Origin: Aliarcobacter sp.
GTDB taxonomy: Bacteria > Campylobacterota > Campylobacteria > Campylobacterales > Arcobacteraceae
NCBI GenBank assembly: GCA_028681275.1
Contig: JAQUIV010000007.1
Span: forward strand, 1-38,019
DNA: 38,019 nucleotides
Direction of reading: 5' to 3'
Under the pieces are notes generated by a model that saw only the letters and a program-made list of their open reading frames with translations, was not told the DNA's origin and ran no database searches. The position numbers and the translations under genes were made by a program. This document shows, piece after piece, positions 27,869 to 36,129 of the stretch (positions are counted from its first letter, which is position 1; each line of letters opens with the position of its first letter).

Positions 27869-28198
27869 ATGTGTATATTCTGTAAGATTGTAAAAGGTGA
27901 GATACCAAATCAGACTATTTTAGAGGATGAAAATTTTTTAGCATTTAATGATATTAATCCAACTAGAAAAATTCATGTATTAATTATTCCAAAAGAACAT
28001 TATGCTTCTTTTGATGTAACACCACCAAAAATTATGTCAGAAATGACAGCATTTATTCAAAAAGTTGCTGGTGTTTTAGGTGTAAAAGAGAGTGGTTATA
28101 GATTAATTACAAATATTGGTGATCATGGTGGACAAGAAGTTCATCATTTACATTTTCATTTAATTGGTGGAGAACCTGTTGGTAGGTTAGTTAGATAA
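27869..28198 (+). CDS. HIT-family nucleotide-binding hydrolase (Hint-like)
   Basis: The 109-residue protein is a typical small histidine-triad protein: the N-terminus MCIFCKIVKGEIPNQTILED with a CxxC zinc pair, the FNDINPTRKIHVLIIPKEH segment, and the C-terminal triad HHLHFHLIGG with the nucleophilic histidine. Family members hydrolyse adenosine phosphoramidates; the physiological role in bacteria is not settled. It has its own promoter and terminator and is monocistronic, divergent from pheS. Confidence 0.95.
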   Translation: MCIFCKIVKGEIPNQTILEDENFLAFNDINPTRKIHVLIIPKEHYASFDVTPPKIMSEMTAFIQKVAGVLGVKESGYRLITNIGDHGGQEVHHLHFHLIGGEPVGRLVR

Positions 28199-28224
28199 CA
28201 AGAAGTTTAAACTTCTTGTTTTTT
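28197..28224 (+). terminator. Intrinsic terminator of the hit gene
   Basis: AACAAGAAGTTT followed directly by AAACTTCTTGTT is a perfect 24-base palindrome followed by TTTT. The hit stop codon overlaps its left arm. It also faces the accA end, where the minus strand has no long T-run. Confidence 0.88.
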
Positions 28225-28230
28225 ATGAAT

Positions 28231-29169
28231 TTATCTTTCTAAAAAAGAACCTAAATTCATAATTTTTTGATATTTTTTCTCAGATCTTTGAGCTGGAGTT
28301 AATCTTTTTAATTCATCTAATGAAGTTAAAAAATACTCTTTTAAAGCTAAAATTGCTAACTCTTTTTGTCTATGAGCTCCAATTAATGGCTCATTTATTA
28401 CATCGTCAATTAAGTTTAATTCTTTTAAATTTTCAGCTGTAATTTTTAAAGCATTTGCTGCTGTTTCAACTTTAGCTGGATCATTCCATAAAATTGCACT
28501 ACAACCCTCAGGTGAAATAACCGCATAAACAGAATATCTCATCATTGCAAGTTTATCTGCAACAGAAATAGCTAATGCTCCACCTGAACCACCCTCACCA
28601 ATAACAACTGAAACAGTTGGCGTTGTTAAATCGGCAAATTCATATAAGTTTTTAGCAATTGCTTCAGATTGATTTCTCTCTTCAGCACCAATTCCTGGAT
28701 ATGCACCCGGAGTGTCAACTAACATAAGAATTGGAATTTGAAATTTATCAGCCATTTTTGCAGCTCTTAAAGCTTTTCTATACCCTTCTGGACTTGGCAT
28801 ACCAAAATTTCTGTAAAGTTTATCTTTAGTTCCTCTACCTTTTTGTTCACCAATAACAAGTACTTTTTGAGTTCCTATAAATCCTAAATAACATACTATT
28901 GCATGATCATCAACATAATGTCTATCACCATGGATTTCATAGGCATTAGTTAATAAACCATTTATGTAATCTAATGAATAAGGTCTATCTGGATGTCGTG
29001 CTAGTTGAAGTTTTTGATAATCGCTTAGATTTTTAAAAGTTTTCTCAACTTCTTTTTCTAATTTTTTTTCTAAAATTTCAACAGCATGTTCATCTGATTT
29101 TGTTTTAGCAGTAATAATTTCATCTTCTATTTTTTTGATTTTATCTTCAAATTCTAAGTAAGTTGCCAA
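28231..29169 (-). CDS. accA: Acetyl-CoA carboxylase carboxyltransferase alpha subunit
   Basis: Together with AccD it transfers the carboxyl group from biotin to acetyl-CoA, giving malonyl-CoA. The 312-residue protein has an N-terminal helical region, then the crotonase-type core with [31 protein letters not shown] and [11 protein letters not shown], ending in the usual helical tail. The length is normal. The start is TTG at 29169 with AAAGGGAA upstream. It lies downstream of fabF, separated by a strong hairpin, so it may depend on read-through or a promoter not recognised here. Confidence 0.97.
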   Translation of the reverse strand: MATYLEFEDKIKKIEDEIITAKTKSDEHAVEILEKKLEKEVEKTFKNLSDYQKLQLARHPDRPYSLDYINGLLTNAYEIHGDRHYVDDHAIVCYLGFIGTQKVLVIGEQKGRGTKDKLYRNFGMPSPEGYRKALRAAKMADKFQIPILMLVDTPGAYPGIGAEERNQSEAIAKNLYEFADLTTPTVSVVIGEGGSGGALAISVADKLAMMRYSVYAVISPEGCSAILWNDPAKVETAANALKITAENLKELNLIDDVINEPLIGAHRQKELAILALKEYFLTSLDELKRLTPAQRSEKKYQKIMNLGSFLER

Positions 29170-29182
29170 TTTTTTCCCTTTG

Positions 29183-29217
29183 AAAAAAAAAGGAGATAAT
29201 AAAAAATTATCTCCTTT
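29183..29217 (-). terminator. Strong intrinsic terminator between fabF and accA
   Basis: A perfect 12-base-pair stem (AAAGGAGATAAT with ATTATCTCCTTT) has a 5-base loop and is followed on the minus strand by six or more T residues. It starts about 21 bases after the fabF stop and ends just before the accA ribosome site. Confidence 0.92.
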
Positions 29218-29238
29218 ATATTTAGGTTTTATTTTAAA

Positions 29239-30498
29239 TTATTTTTCGTATTTTCTAAATATTACAGAACCATTAGTTCCACCAAAACCAAAGTTATTAC
29301 TCATAACAGTAGTTAAGTTAGCTTTTCTTGCTACATTAGGAACAATATCTAAATCACAATCTGGATCTTGGTTTTCTACATTTATAGTTGGAGGAATAAT
29401 ACCTTCAGTTAATGCTTTAATAGCCATAATTGCTTCAATCGCTCCAGCAGCACCTAAGCAGTGACCAATTTGCCCTTTTGTTGAAGAAACAGGAGGACAA
29501 TTTTCTTTTCCTCCAAATGCTTCTTTAATTGCAGCAGTCTCATTTTTGTCACCAACAGGAGTTGATGTACCATGAGTATTAATATAGTCAATTTTAGGAT
29601 ATTCACCAGTGATATTTTTTGCCATTTCAAAAGCAGCTTTCATTGCTCTTAATGGACCATCAATAACTGGAGATGTAATATGATTTGCATCACCTGATTC
29701 ACCAAATCCAATGATTTCACAATAGATTTTAGCTCCTCTTGCAAGTGCAATTTCTAAGTCTTCAACTACTAATGCTCCAGCACCTTCTCCCATAACAAAT
29801 CCATCTCTACCAGAATCAAATGGTCTTGATGATTTTTTTGGATCATCATTTCTTGTTGATAATGCTTTCATTGCAGCAAATCCACCAACACCAGCTCCAC
29901 AAACAGCTGATTCAGCTCCAACAACTAAAACTCTGTCTGCTCCACCTAATGCAATTGTTTTAACAGCATCATTTAAAGCATGAGTTGAAGCTGCACAAGC
30001 AGTTACGTGAGATAATGAAGGACCTTTTAAATTATGTTCAATTGAAATAAATCCACTTAACATATTAGCTAATGATGAAGGAATGAAAAATGGTGAAATT
30101 TTTCTTGAACCTCTATTTTCACAAACAACAGAGTTTTTTTCAATCGTAGAAAGACCACCAATTCCAGAACCTGAAATAATTCCAAATCTATCAGCAATAG
30201 AAGCATCAACTTTTTTATCTTCTTGTGTAACGTAACCTGAATCAATCATTGCTTCAAGAGCTGCTTTTATACCTAATTGAATAAATCTATCAGCTTTTTT
30301 TACTTCTTTTTTATCCATTACAGTTTCAGGATTAAAATCTTTTACTTCACCAGCAATTTGTACAGAAAAATCACTTGCGTCAAATAGTGTAATCGTGTCA
30401 ATACCACAAACACCATCTACAACTGCTTGGAAAGAATCTTTTACATTATGTCCTGTAGAATTAATAGTACCTAAACCTGTTACAACAACTCTTCTCAT
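29239..30498 (-). CDS. fabF: 3-oxoacyl-ACP synthase II
   Basis: Condensing enzyme that elongates acyl-ACP with malonyl-ACP. The 419-residue protein has the thiolase fold with nucleophile Cys168 (VTACAAST), the two histidine motifs HGTSTPVGD and GHCLGAAGAIEA, and a C-terminal glycine-rich SNNFGFGGTNGS loop. Length and motifs fit FabF rather than FabB or FabH. The ATG lies about 108 bases after acpP, with a hairpin between them. Confidence 0.97.
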   Translation of the reverse strand: MRRVVVTGLGTINSTGHNVKDSFQAVVDGVCGIDTITLFDASDFSVQIAGEVKDFNPETVMDKKEVKKADRFIQLGIKAALEAMIDSGYVTQEDKKVDASIADRFGIISGSGIGGLSTIEKNSVVCENRGSRKISPFFIPSSLANMLSGFISIEHNLKGPSLSHVTACAASTHALNDAVKTIALGGADRVLVVGAESAVCGAGVGGFAAMKALSTRNDDPKKSSRPFDSGRDGFVMGEGAGALVVEDLEIALARGAKIYCEIIGFGESGDANHITSPVIDGPLRAMKAAFEMAKNITGEYPKIDYINTHGTSTPVGDKNETAAIKEAFGGKENCPPVSSTKGQIGHCLGAAGAIEAIMAIKALTEGIIPPTINVENQDPDCDLDIVPNVARKANLTTVMSNNFGFGGTNGSVIFRKYEK

Positions 30499-30572
30499 TT
30501 AAATATGCTCCATGTTTTATATATTTGAATTATTCAATTTTTTTATAAAAAAACTCAATAGTTAAAATGAAT

Positions 30573-30598
30573 AAATAGAAGATATAAATCTTCTATTT
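30573..30598 (-). terminator. Hairpin after acpP, possible attenuating terminator
   Basis: AAATAGAAGAT and ATCTTCTATTT form an 11-base-pair stem with a 4-base loop, followed on the minus strand by ATTCATTTT. The T-run is imperfect, so partial termination is likely. This fits acpP being made in excess over fabF. Confidence 0.6.
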
Positions 30599-30606
30599 AA
30601 AATAAA

Positions 30607-30837
30607 TTACGCGTTATTTTCAATATATTTGATAGCGTCTGCAACTGTTAAGATTTTTTCAGCATCTTCATCTGGGATTTCGATGTCAAATTTTTCTTCT
30701 AAAGCCATAACTAATTCAACTACGTCTAAAGAATCTGCACCTAAATCTTCAATAAATTTTGAATCTTCTTTTACTTCTGCTGGATCGCAATCTAATTGCT
30801 CAATAACTACTTCTTTTACGTCATCTAATAATGCCAT
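30607..30837 (-). CDS. acpP: Acyl carrier protein
   Basis: A 76-residue acidic helical protein carrying the growing acyl chain on a phosphopantetheine arm. The attachment site is Ser36 in the signature [10 protein letters not shown]. Composition and length are typical. AAAGGAA precedes the ATG, and a TATAAT box lies about 31 bases upstream. It lies between fabG and fabF, as in many bacteria. Confidence 0.98.
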   Translation of the reverse strand: MALLDDVKEVVIEQLDCDPAEVKEDSKFIEDLGADSLDVVELVMALEEKFDIEIPDEDAEKILTVADAIKYIENNA

Positions 30838-30867
30838 ATTTATTTCCTTTTATAAAATTATGTCTGT

Positions 30868-30873
30868 ATTATA
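30868..30873 (-). promoter_or_regulatory. Putative -10 box for acpP
   Basis: The minus strand reads TTTGTTATAATACAG, a perfect TATAAT about 31 bases before the acpP ATG. It would give acpP a promoter separate from fabG. Confidence 0.55.
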
Positions 30874-30929
30874 ACAAAAAAGTTTTAAAAACTCTTTTAA
30901 ATTAGAGATTTTAACTCTTTAATAAAATA

Positions 30930-31673
30930 TTAAACGTATAATCCACCATTAACTTTTAATATTTCACCTGTAATATATGAAGCATGGTCACTTAATAAAA
31001 ATGCCACAGCATCAGCGATTTCACTCGGGTTTCCAAATCTTGAAAGAGGAATATTTTTTTCATATTCAGCTTTTACTTCTGCTTTTAATTCATGTGTCAT
31101 ATCTGTTTGAATAAATCCAGGAGTTACTGCGTTATATCTAATTCCTCTTGAAGCGGCTTCTTTTGCAAATGATTTAGTCATTGCATTTAATCCACCTTTT
31201 GAAGCTGAATAATTAGTTTGACCAGCATTTCCCATTTCTCCAACAATTGAAGAGATATTTACAACTGAACCAAATCTTTTTTTACTCATAACTTTTAAAG
31301 CTTCTCTACATCCAATAAATGAAGATGTTAAGTTTGCATTTATTACATCATTAAAATCAGCAACACTCATTCTTAAAGCTAATTTATCTTTAGTAATACC
31401 AGCATTATTTACTAAATAAGCTAATTCACCATCAGCGTCAATAATAGTTTTTATAGCTTCTGTGAACTCTTCTTCATTTGTAACATCTGCTTTAATTATT
31501 GCAGCTTTCCCACCAGCTTTTTCAATCTCTTCTTTTATAGCTTCAGCAGCTTCTGCGCCACTTCTATAATTAATCCAAACTTTTAATCCAAAACTAGCTA
31601 AAGTTTTTGCAATTTGAGCTCCGATTCCTTTACTTGCACCTGTAATTAATACATTAGAACCTGTAAATTTCAT
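30930..31673 (-). CDS. fabG: 3-oxoacyl-ACP reductase
   Basis: NADPH-dependent short-chain dehydrogenase reducing 3-oxoacyl-ACP in fatty-acid elongation. The 247-residue protein has the cofactor loop GASKGIGAQIA near residue 12, the NNAG motif near 88, catalytic Ser near 140 (NISSIVGEMG), and the YSASK motif near 155, ending in the family tail ITGEILKVNGGLYV. Length and context (fabG-acpP-fabF) are typical. AAAAGGA precedes the ATG. Confidence 0.97.
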   Translation of the reverse strand: MKFTGSNVLITGASKGIGAQIAKTLASFGLKVWINYRSGAEAAEAIKEEIEKAGGKAAIIKADVTNEEEFTEAIKTIIDADGELAYLVNNAGITKDKLALRMSVADFNDVINANLTSSFIGCREALKVMSKKRFGSVVNISSIVGEMGNAGQTNYSASKGGLNAMTKSFAKEAASRGIRYNAVTPGFIQTDMTHELKAEVKAEYEKNIPLSRFGNPSEIADAVAFLLSDHASYITGEILKVNGGLYV

Positions 31674-31707
31674 TTATATCCTTTTTAAATTTTTACATTA
31701 ATTGTTT

Positions 31708-31713
31708 ATTATA
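31708..31713 (-). promoter_or_regulatory. Putative -10 box for fabG
   Basis: The minus strand reads GTTGATATAATAAAC, a perfect TATAAT about 35 bases before the fabG ATG. A perfect 7+1+7 inverted repeat lies just upstream. Confidence 0.55.
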
Positions 31714-31719
31714 TCAACA

Positions 31720-31734
31720 CTTTTATAATAAAAG
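31720..31734. repeat. Perfect inverted repeat in the fabG promoter spacer
   Basis: CTTTTAT-A-ATAAAAG is a perfect 7-base inverted repeat around one central base, ending seven bases upstream of the predicted fabG -10 box. It could be an operator. It is also AT-only apart from its end bases, so chance is possible. Confidence 0.4.
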
Positions 31735-31744
31735 CATTTGAAAA

Positions 31745-32509
31745 TTAAACGCCTCTTTTATTATTCCAAACTCTAATATGTAATCTATCGCAATATTTAA
31801 AACCATTTTCTATTGCCATATTGATTACTTCTTCGCAATTTTTATTTATTTCATCTGCTGTATCACCAAGTGGCATAAGATAAACTTCACATTTTGGAAT
31901 ATCTTCTAAAATTGAATTTATCTCTGTTTTTGCATCATTTAAAAAATCTTTTCCAATTACAAATTTTAAATATGACTCTTTTGTATTTGTTAAAATTTTT
32001 GTTAATGTCTCTTTATTTACTCTTTTTTTCAAAGGTTCAAGTGAATTACTAAGTTTTACACTCATTGAAAATAAAATCTTTTTTTGATAATCAAATTCGA
32101 AATTCAGATTTAACGAAGCATTTGTTTCAATTGTAACTTTATGTCCATTTTCAATATAGTGTTTTAAAAGTTTTTGAAATTCTTCTTTATTCCAATAAAG
32201 TAGGGGTTCTCCACCAGTAATTACAATATCAATTTTGTAATTATTTGGATATTTTGAAAGTAAAACATCAACTTCATTTACAATTTCATCATAAGATTTA
32301 TATTTTGTCCAAGTATCCTTGAACTCTGTATCAACAGCGTAATATGAATCACAAGCACATTTTTTAACTCCACTTGGAGTTTCATACTCCACTTGGAATC
32401 CTTCACATTTAAAATTGCATTTTCCAAATCTAATAAAAATTGAAGGAGTTCCAACAAGTTTTCCTTCACCTTGAATTGTTGGACCAAAAATCTCATTTAT
32501 TTCAAGCAT
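31745..32509 (-). CDS. queE: 7-carboxy-7-deazaguanine synthase (radical SAM, QueE family)
   Basis: Radical SAM enzyme that contracts the pterin ring to 7-carboxy-7-deazaguanine in queuosine precursor synthesis. The 254-residue protein starts with the QueE-type motif INEIFGPTIQGEGKLVGTPSIFIRF and contains the GGEPLLYW motif for SAM binding. The cluster region is unusual: cysteines at 31, 35, 51 and 53 (C-x3-C-x15-C-x-C followed by Asp) in place of the canonical CxxxCxxC. The ATG lies eight bases inside queD, so it is translationally coupled. Its place after queC and queD confirms the pathway. Confidence 0.93.
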   Translation of the reverse strand: MLEINEIFGPTIQGEGKLVGTPSIFIRFGKCNFKCEGFQVEYETPSGVKKCACDSYYAVDTEFKDTWTKYKSYDEIVNEVDVLLSKYPNNYKIDIVITGGEPLLYWNKEEFQKLLKHYIENGHKVTIETNASLNLNFEFDYQKKILFSMSVKLSNSLEPLKKRVNKETLTKILTNTKESYLKFVIGKDFLNDAKTEINSILEDIPKCEVYLMPLGDTADEINKNCEEVINMAIENGFKYCDRLHIRVWNNKRGV

Positions 32510-33035
32510 AAAACGTACTTTTGCTTTTTGGAGTTTCTAAAAATTCAACGTGTGAAACTTTTATATTTATTTTATCCATCTTTTTTTGAACAATTTTCAA
32601 AAACCAAGCTGATAAATTTTCACTTGTTGGTACAAAATCTACTAAAACATAACCCTCATAAAGTTCTTTTATATGAACTTCATCATCTTTAAATTTTGTT
32701 AAATCTACTAAATAATAGTTTTCATCAAATTTAATTAATTCATTTTTATTAACATTTGGAAGTAGGGTTTCAAATAATGGGTCATTTATATCTAAAATAA
32801 ATTTATGGTCAAGAACATCATCAATAAATTGTTTAAACCAATTTAGATGTTTGAAATCTGTAACCATTCCATCTTTTAATTCATTAGCTTCTAAATAAAC
32901 TAAGATTTTTCCTTGATGACCATGTAAATGTCTGCATTTTAAACATCCATCTAATGAAAATTCAGTATCTAAAGTTTGTGACCAAACTCTATGACCGTAA
33001 CAAAACTCAAACTCTTTTGATATTTTCCAATGCAT
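32502..33035 (-). CDS. queD: 6-carboxy-5,6,7,8-tetrahydropterin synthase (QueD family, extended)
   Basis: Converts dihydroneopterin triphosphate to carboxytetrahydropterin, the substrate of QueE. The 177-residue protein has the zinc-binding histidines of the PTPS fold: one in FCYGHRVW near residue 15 and two in HLHGHQGK near 37-39, with a nearby Cys (GCLKC) fitting the catalytic cysteine. The central DFKHLNW and HKFILDINDPLFE segments are typical. It is longer than most QueD proteins (about 120) because of extra residues in the second half. The start overlaps the queC stop (TAATG). Confidence 0.93.
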   Translation of the reverse strand: MHWKISKEFEFCYGHRVWSQTLDTEFSLDGCLKCRHLHGHQGKILVYLEANELKDGMVTDFKHLNWFKQFIDDVLDHKFILDINDPLFETLLPNVNKNELIKFDENYYLVDLTKFKDDEVHIKELYEGYVLVDFVPTSENLSAWFLKIVQKKMDKINIKVSHVEFLETPKSKSTFYA

Positions 33036-33718
33036 TATAAAACCTTATAAGAAATAGGGTCTTTAACACCAGCTATTTTAAATCCATTAAGTCTTAATCT
33101 ACAAGAATCACAAACTCCACAAGCTTCTTTTTCTTCTTTATAACAAGACCAAGTATGTTCTAGAGGAACATTGAGTTTTATAGCCTCTTGTACAATTTGT
33201 GCTTTTGAAAGGTGAACAAGTGGAGTAAGAATTTCTATTTTTGTTTCTTCTTTTGTTCCTTGATTTATTGCTTTTTCCATTTTTGATATAAACTCATCAG
33301 TACAGTCTGGATAACCTGAACTATCTTCTTGAACAACTCCAATATACATAGCAGTTGCTCCTTCTTTTTCAGCAATTGCAGCAGTAATTGAAAGAAAAAT
33401 CCCATTTCTAAATGGAACATAAGTTATAGGAACTCCAGCTTCAATTCCACCAGTTGGAACATCTATAGTTTTATCTGTTAAAGCACTTGCCCCAATTTGT
33501 GTGAAAAAAGGAATATCGATTTCATATTTTTCTAAAATTTTTAAATCATCACAAATATCTCTAAATGCCTTTAACTCTCTATCTTGTGTTCTTTGTCCAT
33601 AATTAAAATGAACAGCAATTATTTCATATCCATCATTTTTTGCCATGTATGAAGCTAAGGTAGAATCCATTCCACCACTTAAAATACATATTGCTTTTTT
33701 TGTTGAGATCTTACTCAT
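33035..33718 (-). CDS. queC: 7-cyano-7-deazaguanine synthase
   Basis: ATP-dependent conversion of 7-carboxy-7-deazaguanine to preQ0. The 227-residue protein has the PP-loop motif LSGGMDST (13-20) and the C-terminal zinc site built from four cysteines in [18 protein letters not shown]. The length is normal. It overlaps moeA by eight bases upstream and queD by one base downstream. Confidence 0.97.
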   Translation of the reverse strand: MSKISTKKAICILSGGMDSTLASYMAKNDGYEIIAVHFNYGQRTQDRELKAFRDICDDLKILEKYEIDIPFFTQIGASALTDKTIDVPTGGIEAGVPITYVPFRNGIFLSITAAIAEKEGATAMYIGVVQEDSSGYPDCTDEFISKMEKAINQGTKEETKIEILTPLVHLSKAQIVQEAIKLNVPLEHTWSCYKEEKEACGVCDSCRLRLNGFKIAGVKDPISYKVL

Positions 33719-34934
33719 GTGTTAAAAAGTCCTTTTTTATATCGCTAAAGAATTTCCAATTTATTGGTAATATTTTTATTAAACTATTTTTTTCTAATTT
33801 CTCAACTTCATTATCTATACAAATCATTGAATTGCAAGAACTTAAAACTGAAACCATTCCAGGTGATCTTTTTTGTGAAACTTCAAAATATTCACCATCA
33901 AAAAAACCAGGAATTAAAGTAGTCTTACCTTTTTTTGTAAAAAAAGACTCTTTTAATTTTCCTAAAATGAAGTTTGGATAAATATTTTTTTCTCCAAGAA
34001 GTTTTTGAATTAGGATTTTTCCAAACATTTCAAATATTAATGCAGATGCAAGAGGATTTCCTGGAAGATTTAAAATATATGTATTTTTAATTTTTCCAAA
34101 AACAGTTGGTTTCCCAGGTTTTACATCAATTCCATCAAATAAAGTTTCAAAATCTAATTGGTTAAAAGCCTCTTTTGTAAAATCGGCTTCACCAACCGAA
34201 ACACCACCCGAAGTAATTATTAAATTTGCATCAAGGGAGTTATTAATTAATTCTTTTATTCCTTCAATAGAATCTTTTGCTTGACCTATAAATACAACTT
34301 CACAACCTAACTCTTTAGTTCTTGCTACAAAAGTTGGTGTATTTGAATTGTAAATTTGGAAAGATTCAATTTTTTCATAATGAAGTTTTAACTCTTCACC
34401 ACTTGCAAATACTACAACTTTTGGTTTTTTATAAACTTTTATATGAGATATTCCTTGACTTGCAAGTAGGGTGATTTTTGAGAAATTTATTTCATCACCA
34501 ATATTTATCAAAAGCTCATTTTGGTTTATATCTTCACCAATATATCTTATATGTTGAAATTCTTTAACATTTTTTAAAATTTTAATTTTATTATCATTAA
34601 GTTCTTCTACATCTTCTTTTGGAATAATTGCAGTTGAATTTTGAGGTATTTTTGCACCAGTCATGATTTTTATGCAAGAATTTTTTTCTAATAATTTATC
34701 GTTATTGTCACCTGCAAAAATAGTATCAATTATCTCTAACTCACTATTTTTATCTTCATAAATTATTGCATAACCATCCATTGCTGAATTATTAAATTTT
34801 GGTAAAAAACTTGTGGCAAAAATTTCTTCGGCACATATTCTGCTAGTTGCATTTTCTATTGGGACAATTTCAAAATTAAGACTTGGTGTTAAATTTGAAA
34901 TAATTTCTATAGCAGTTTGTACATTTATAGCCAT
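33711..34934 (-). CDS. moeA: Molybdopterin molybdenumtransferase
   Basis: Inserts molybdenum into adenylylated molybdopterin to complete the cofactor used by enzymes such as formate dehydrogenase or nitrate reductase. The 407-residue protein has the N-terminal substrate domain ([11 protein letters not shown] near 50; [14 protein letters not shown] near 91) and the MogA-like core with [12 protein letters not shown] near 242 and [13 protein letters not shown] near 286. The length is normal. AGAAGGAA precedes the ATG. It heads the overlapping operon moeA-queC-queD-queE. Confidence 0.96.
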   Translation of the reverse strand: MAINVQTAIEIISNLTPSLNFEIVPIENATSRICAEEIFATSFLPKFNNSAMDGYAIIYEDKNSELEIIDTIFAGDNNDKLLEKNSCIKIMTGAKIPQNSTAIIPKEDVEELNDNKIKILKNVKEFQHIRYIGEDINQNELLINIGDEINFSKITLLASQGISHIKVYKKPKVVVFASGEELKLHYEKIESFQIYNSNTPTFVARTKELGCEVVFIGQAKDSIEGIKELINNSLDANLIITSGGVSVGEADFTKEAFNQLDFETLFDGIDVKPGKPTVFGKIKNTYILNLPGNPLASALIFEMFGKILIQKLLGEKNIYPNFILGKLKESFFTKKGKTTLIPGFFDGEYFEVSQKRSPGMVSVLSSCNSMICIDNEVEKLEKNSLIKILPINWKFFSDIKKDFLTHE

Positions 34935-34979
34935 ATTATTCCTTCTTGTAGTTAAAATAAAAACTTATGACAAGTTAGA

Positions 34980-34985
34980 TATAAT
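34980..34985 (+). promoter_or_regulatory. Putative -10 box for the membrane protein-rsmE operon (possibly bidirectional)
   Basis: GATATAATACC holds a perfect TATAAT 32 bases before the plus-strand ATG. On the opposite strand the overlapping bases read TATTAT at about 46 bases before the moeA ATG, so one element could serve both directions. Confidence 0.5.
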
Positions 34986-35017
34986 ACCAAAATTTTTTAA
35001 AAGTGAGATAAACAAGA

Positions 35018-35422
35018 ATGGAATTAATGCAAAGTGCGGTTCAGACGCACGTTTATACAATATATTTTTTTCTAGCAATAATGTTATTTAATCTATATTC
35101 TGTATCTAAAGAAAAAGAGTTTATTGTTTTAGCAAAACGATTAAAATTTATGACACCTTTATATCATTTAACAAATGCAATAGTTATTTACACAGGAACA
35201 ATAGTTGCTTTTTATGTGCAAACTTTTAGTTTTACAATTGCATTAATGATTCCAGCTTCAATTTTTTTATTGGTTATTGAAATAAAAAGATACAAAAAAA
35301 TGAGAGTTATAAAACATGATCAAATTGAGTTACAAAATGAGTTTTTTGCTTATGCAAAAAAGATTTATACAATAGAAATTTCAGTAATAATTGCTGTTTA
35401 TCTTATCAGTAAGGTATTTTAA
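35018..35422 (+). CDS. Small integral membrane protein of unknown function, coupled to rsmE
   Basis: The 134-residue protein has about four hydrophobic segments (near 12-27, 50-68, 72-88 and 116-131) separated by Lys-rich loops. It has no signal peptide, no CxxC and no motif I recognise. It probably sits in the inner membrane. Its stop overlaps the rsmE start (TAATG), and a TATAAT box lies upstream. The ribosome site is weak. I believe similar proteins occur beside rsmE in other Campylobacterota, but I cannot verify this. No function is proposed. Confidence 0.8.
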   Translation: MELMQSAVQTHVYTIYFFLAIMLFNLYSVSKEKEFIVLAKRLKFMTPLYHLTNAIVIYTGTIVAFYVQTFSFTIALMIPASIFLLVIEIKRYKKMRVIKHDQIELQNEFFAYAKKIYTIEISVIIAVYLISKVF

Positions 35423-36093
35423 TGCAATTTACTTATGATGAATTTTGTGGAAGTGATTTTTTAGAGATTAAAGATGAAGTTTATAATTATCTAATTAAAG
35501 CAAGACGACATAAAATAGATGATGAAATATATTTTAGAAATTTAAAAGATAACAATATTTATCTTTATAAAATTAATTCAATTGATAAAAAGAGAGCAAT
35601 TTTAAATCTAATATCAACGCAAGAGAAAATTTTATTAAATGAAAAAAAATTACATCTTGGTTGGTGTGTTGTTGATCCAAAAACAGTAGAAAAATATATA
35701 ACTTCATTAAATGAAATGGGTGTTGATAAAATTACATTCATTTATGCTGATTATTCTCAAAAGAATTTTAAAATTAATATTGAGAAATTAGAGAAGATTT
35801 TAATTAACTCTTCAAGTCAATGTGGACGTTCAAATATTATAAAACTTGAAGTTTGTAAAAACTTAGAACAATTTATAAAAGAGAATGAAAATGTTTATTT
35901 TTTAGATTTTTCAACAATTTGTATTGACGATAAAAAAGATGAAATTAAAACTTTAGTTATTGGTTGTGAAGGTGGATTTTCACAAAAAGAGAGGGGAAAA
36001 TTTAATAAAGATTTTGTTGTTGGATTTAATTCTAATTTAATACTTCGCTCTGAAACAGCAATTATATCAGCTGGAGCAAAAATACTTTTATAA
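35422..36093 (+). CDS. rsmE: 16S rRNA (uracil-1498-N3)-methyltransferase
   Basis: SPOUT-class methyltransferase modifying U1498 in the 30S decoding region. The 223-residue protein has an N-terminal PUA-like segment (YLIKARRHKIDDEIYF) and the C-terminal knotted SPOUT domain with VIGCEGGFSQKE near 180 and LILRSETAIISAGA near the end, both diagnostic for RsmE. It is slightly shorter than the usual 240 residues. It is coupled to the upstream membrane protein and followed directly by a terminator. Confidence 0.94.
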   Translation: MQFTYDEFCGSDFLEIKDEVYNYLIKARRHKIDDEIYFRNLKDNNIYLYKINSIDKKRAILNLISTQEKILLNEKKLHLGWCVVDPKTVEKYITSLNEMGVDKITFIYADYSQKNFKINIEKLEKILINSSSQCGRSNIIKLEVCKNLEQFIKENENVYFLDFSTICIDDKKDEIKTLVIGCEGGFSQKERGKFNKDFVVGFNSNLILRSETAIISAGAKILL

Positions 36094-36123
36094 AAAAGAT
36101 AAACTTTTTAGTTTATCTTTTTT
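36092..36123. terminator. Bidirectional terminator between rsmE and the cytochrome c' gene
   Basis: AAAAAAGATAAACT and AGTTTATCTTTTTT form a perfect 14-base-pair stem with a TTTT loop. The A/T ends of the stem provide a T-run in either direction. It overlaps the rsmE stop and lies six bases past the stop of the convergent cytochrome gene. Confidence 0.9.
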
Positions 36124-36129
36124 AATTTC

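Noticed and set aside
34935-35017. preQ1 riboswitch controlling the queuosine genes
   Set aside because: The leader before moeA is short, with no C-rich pseudoknot hairpin or recognisable preQ1 aptamer, and moeA rather than a que gene comes first.
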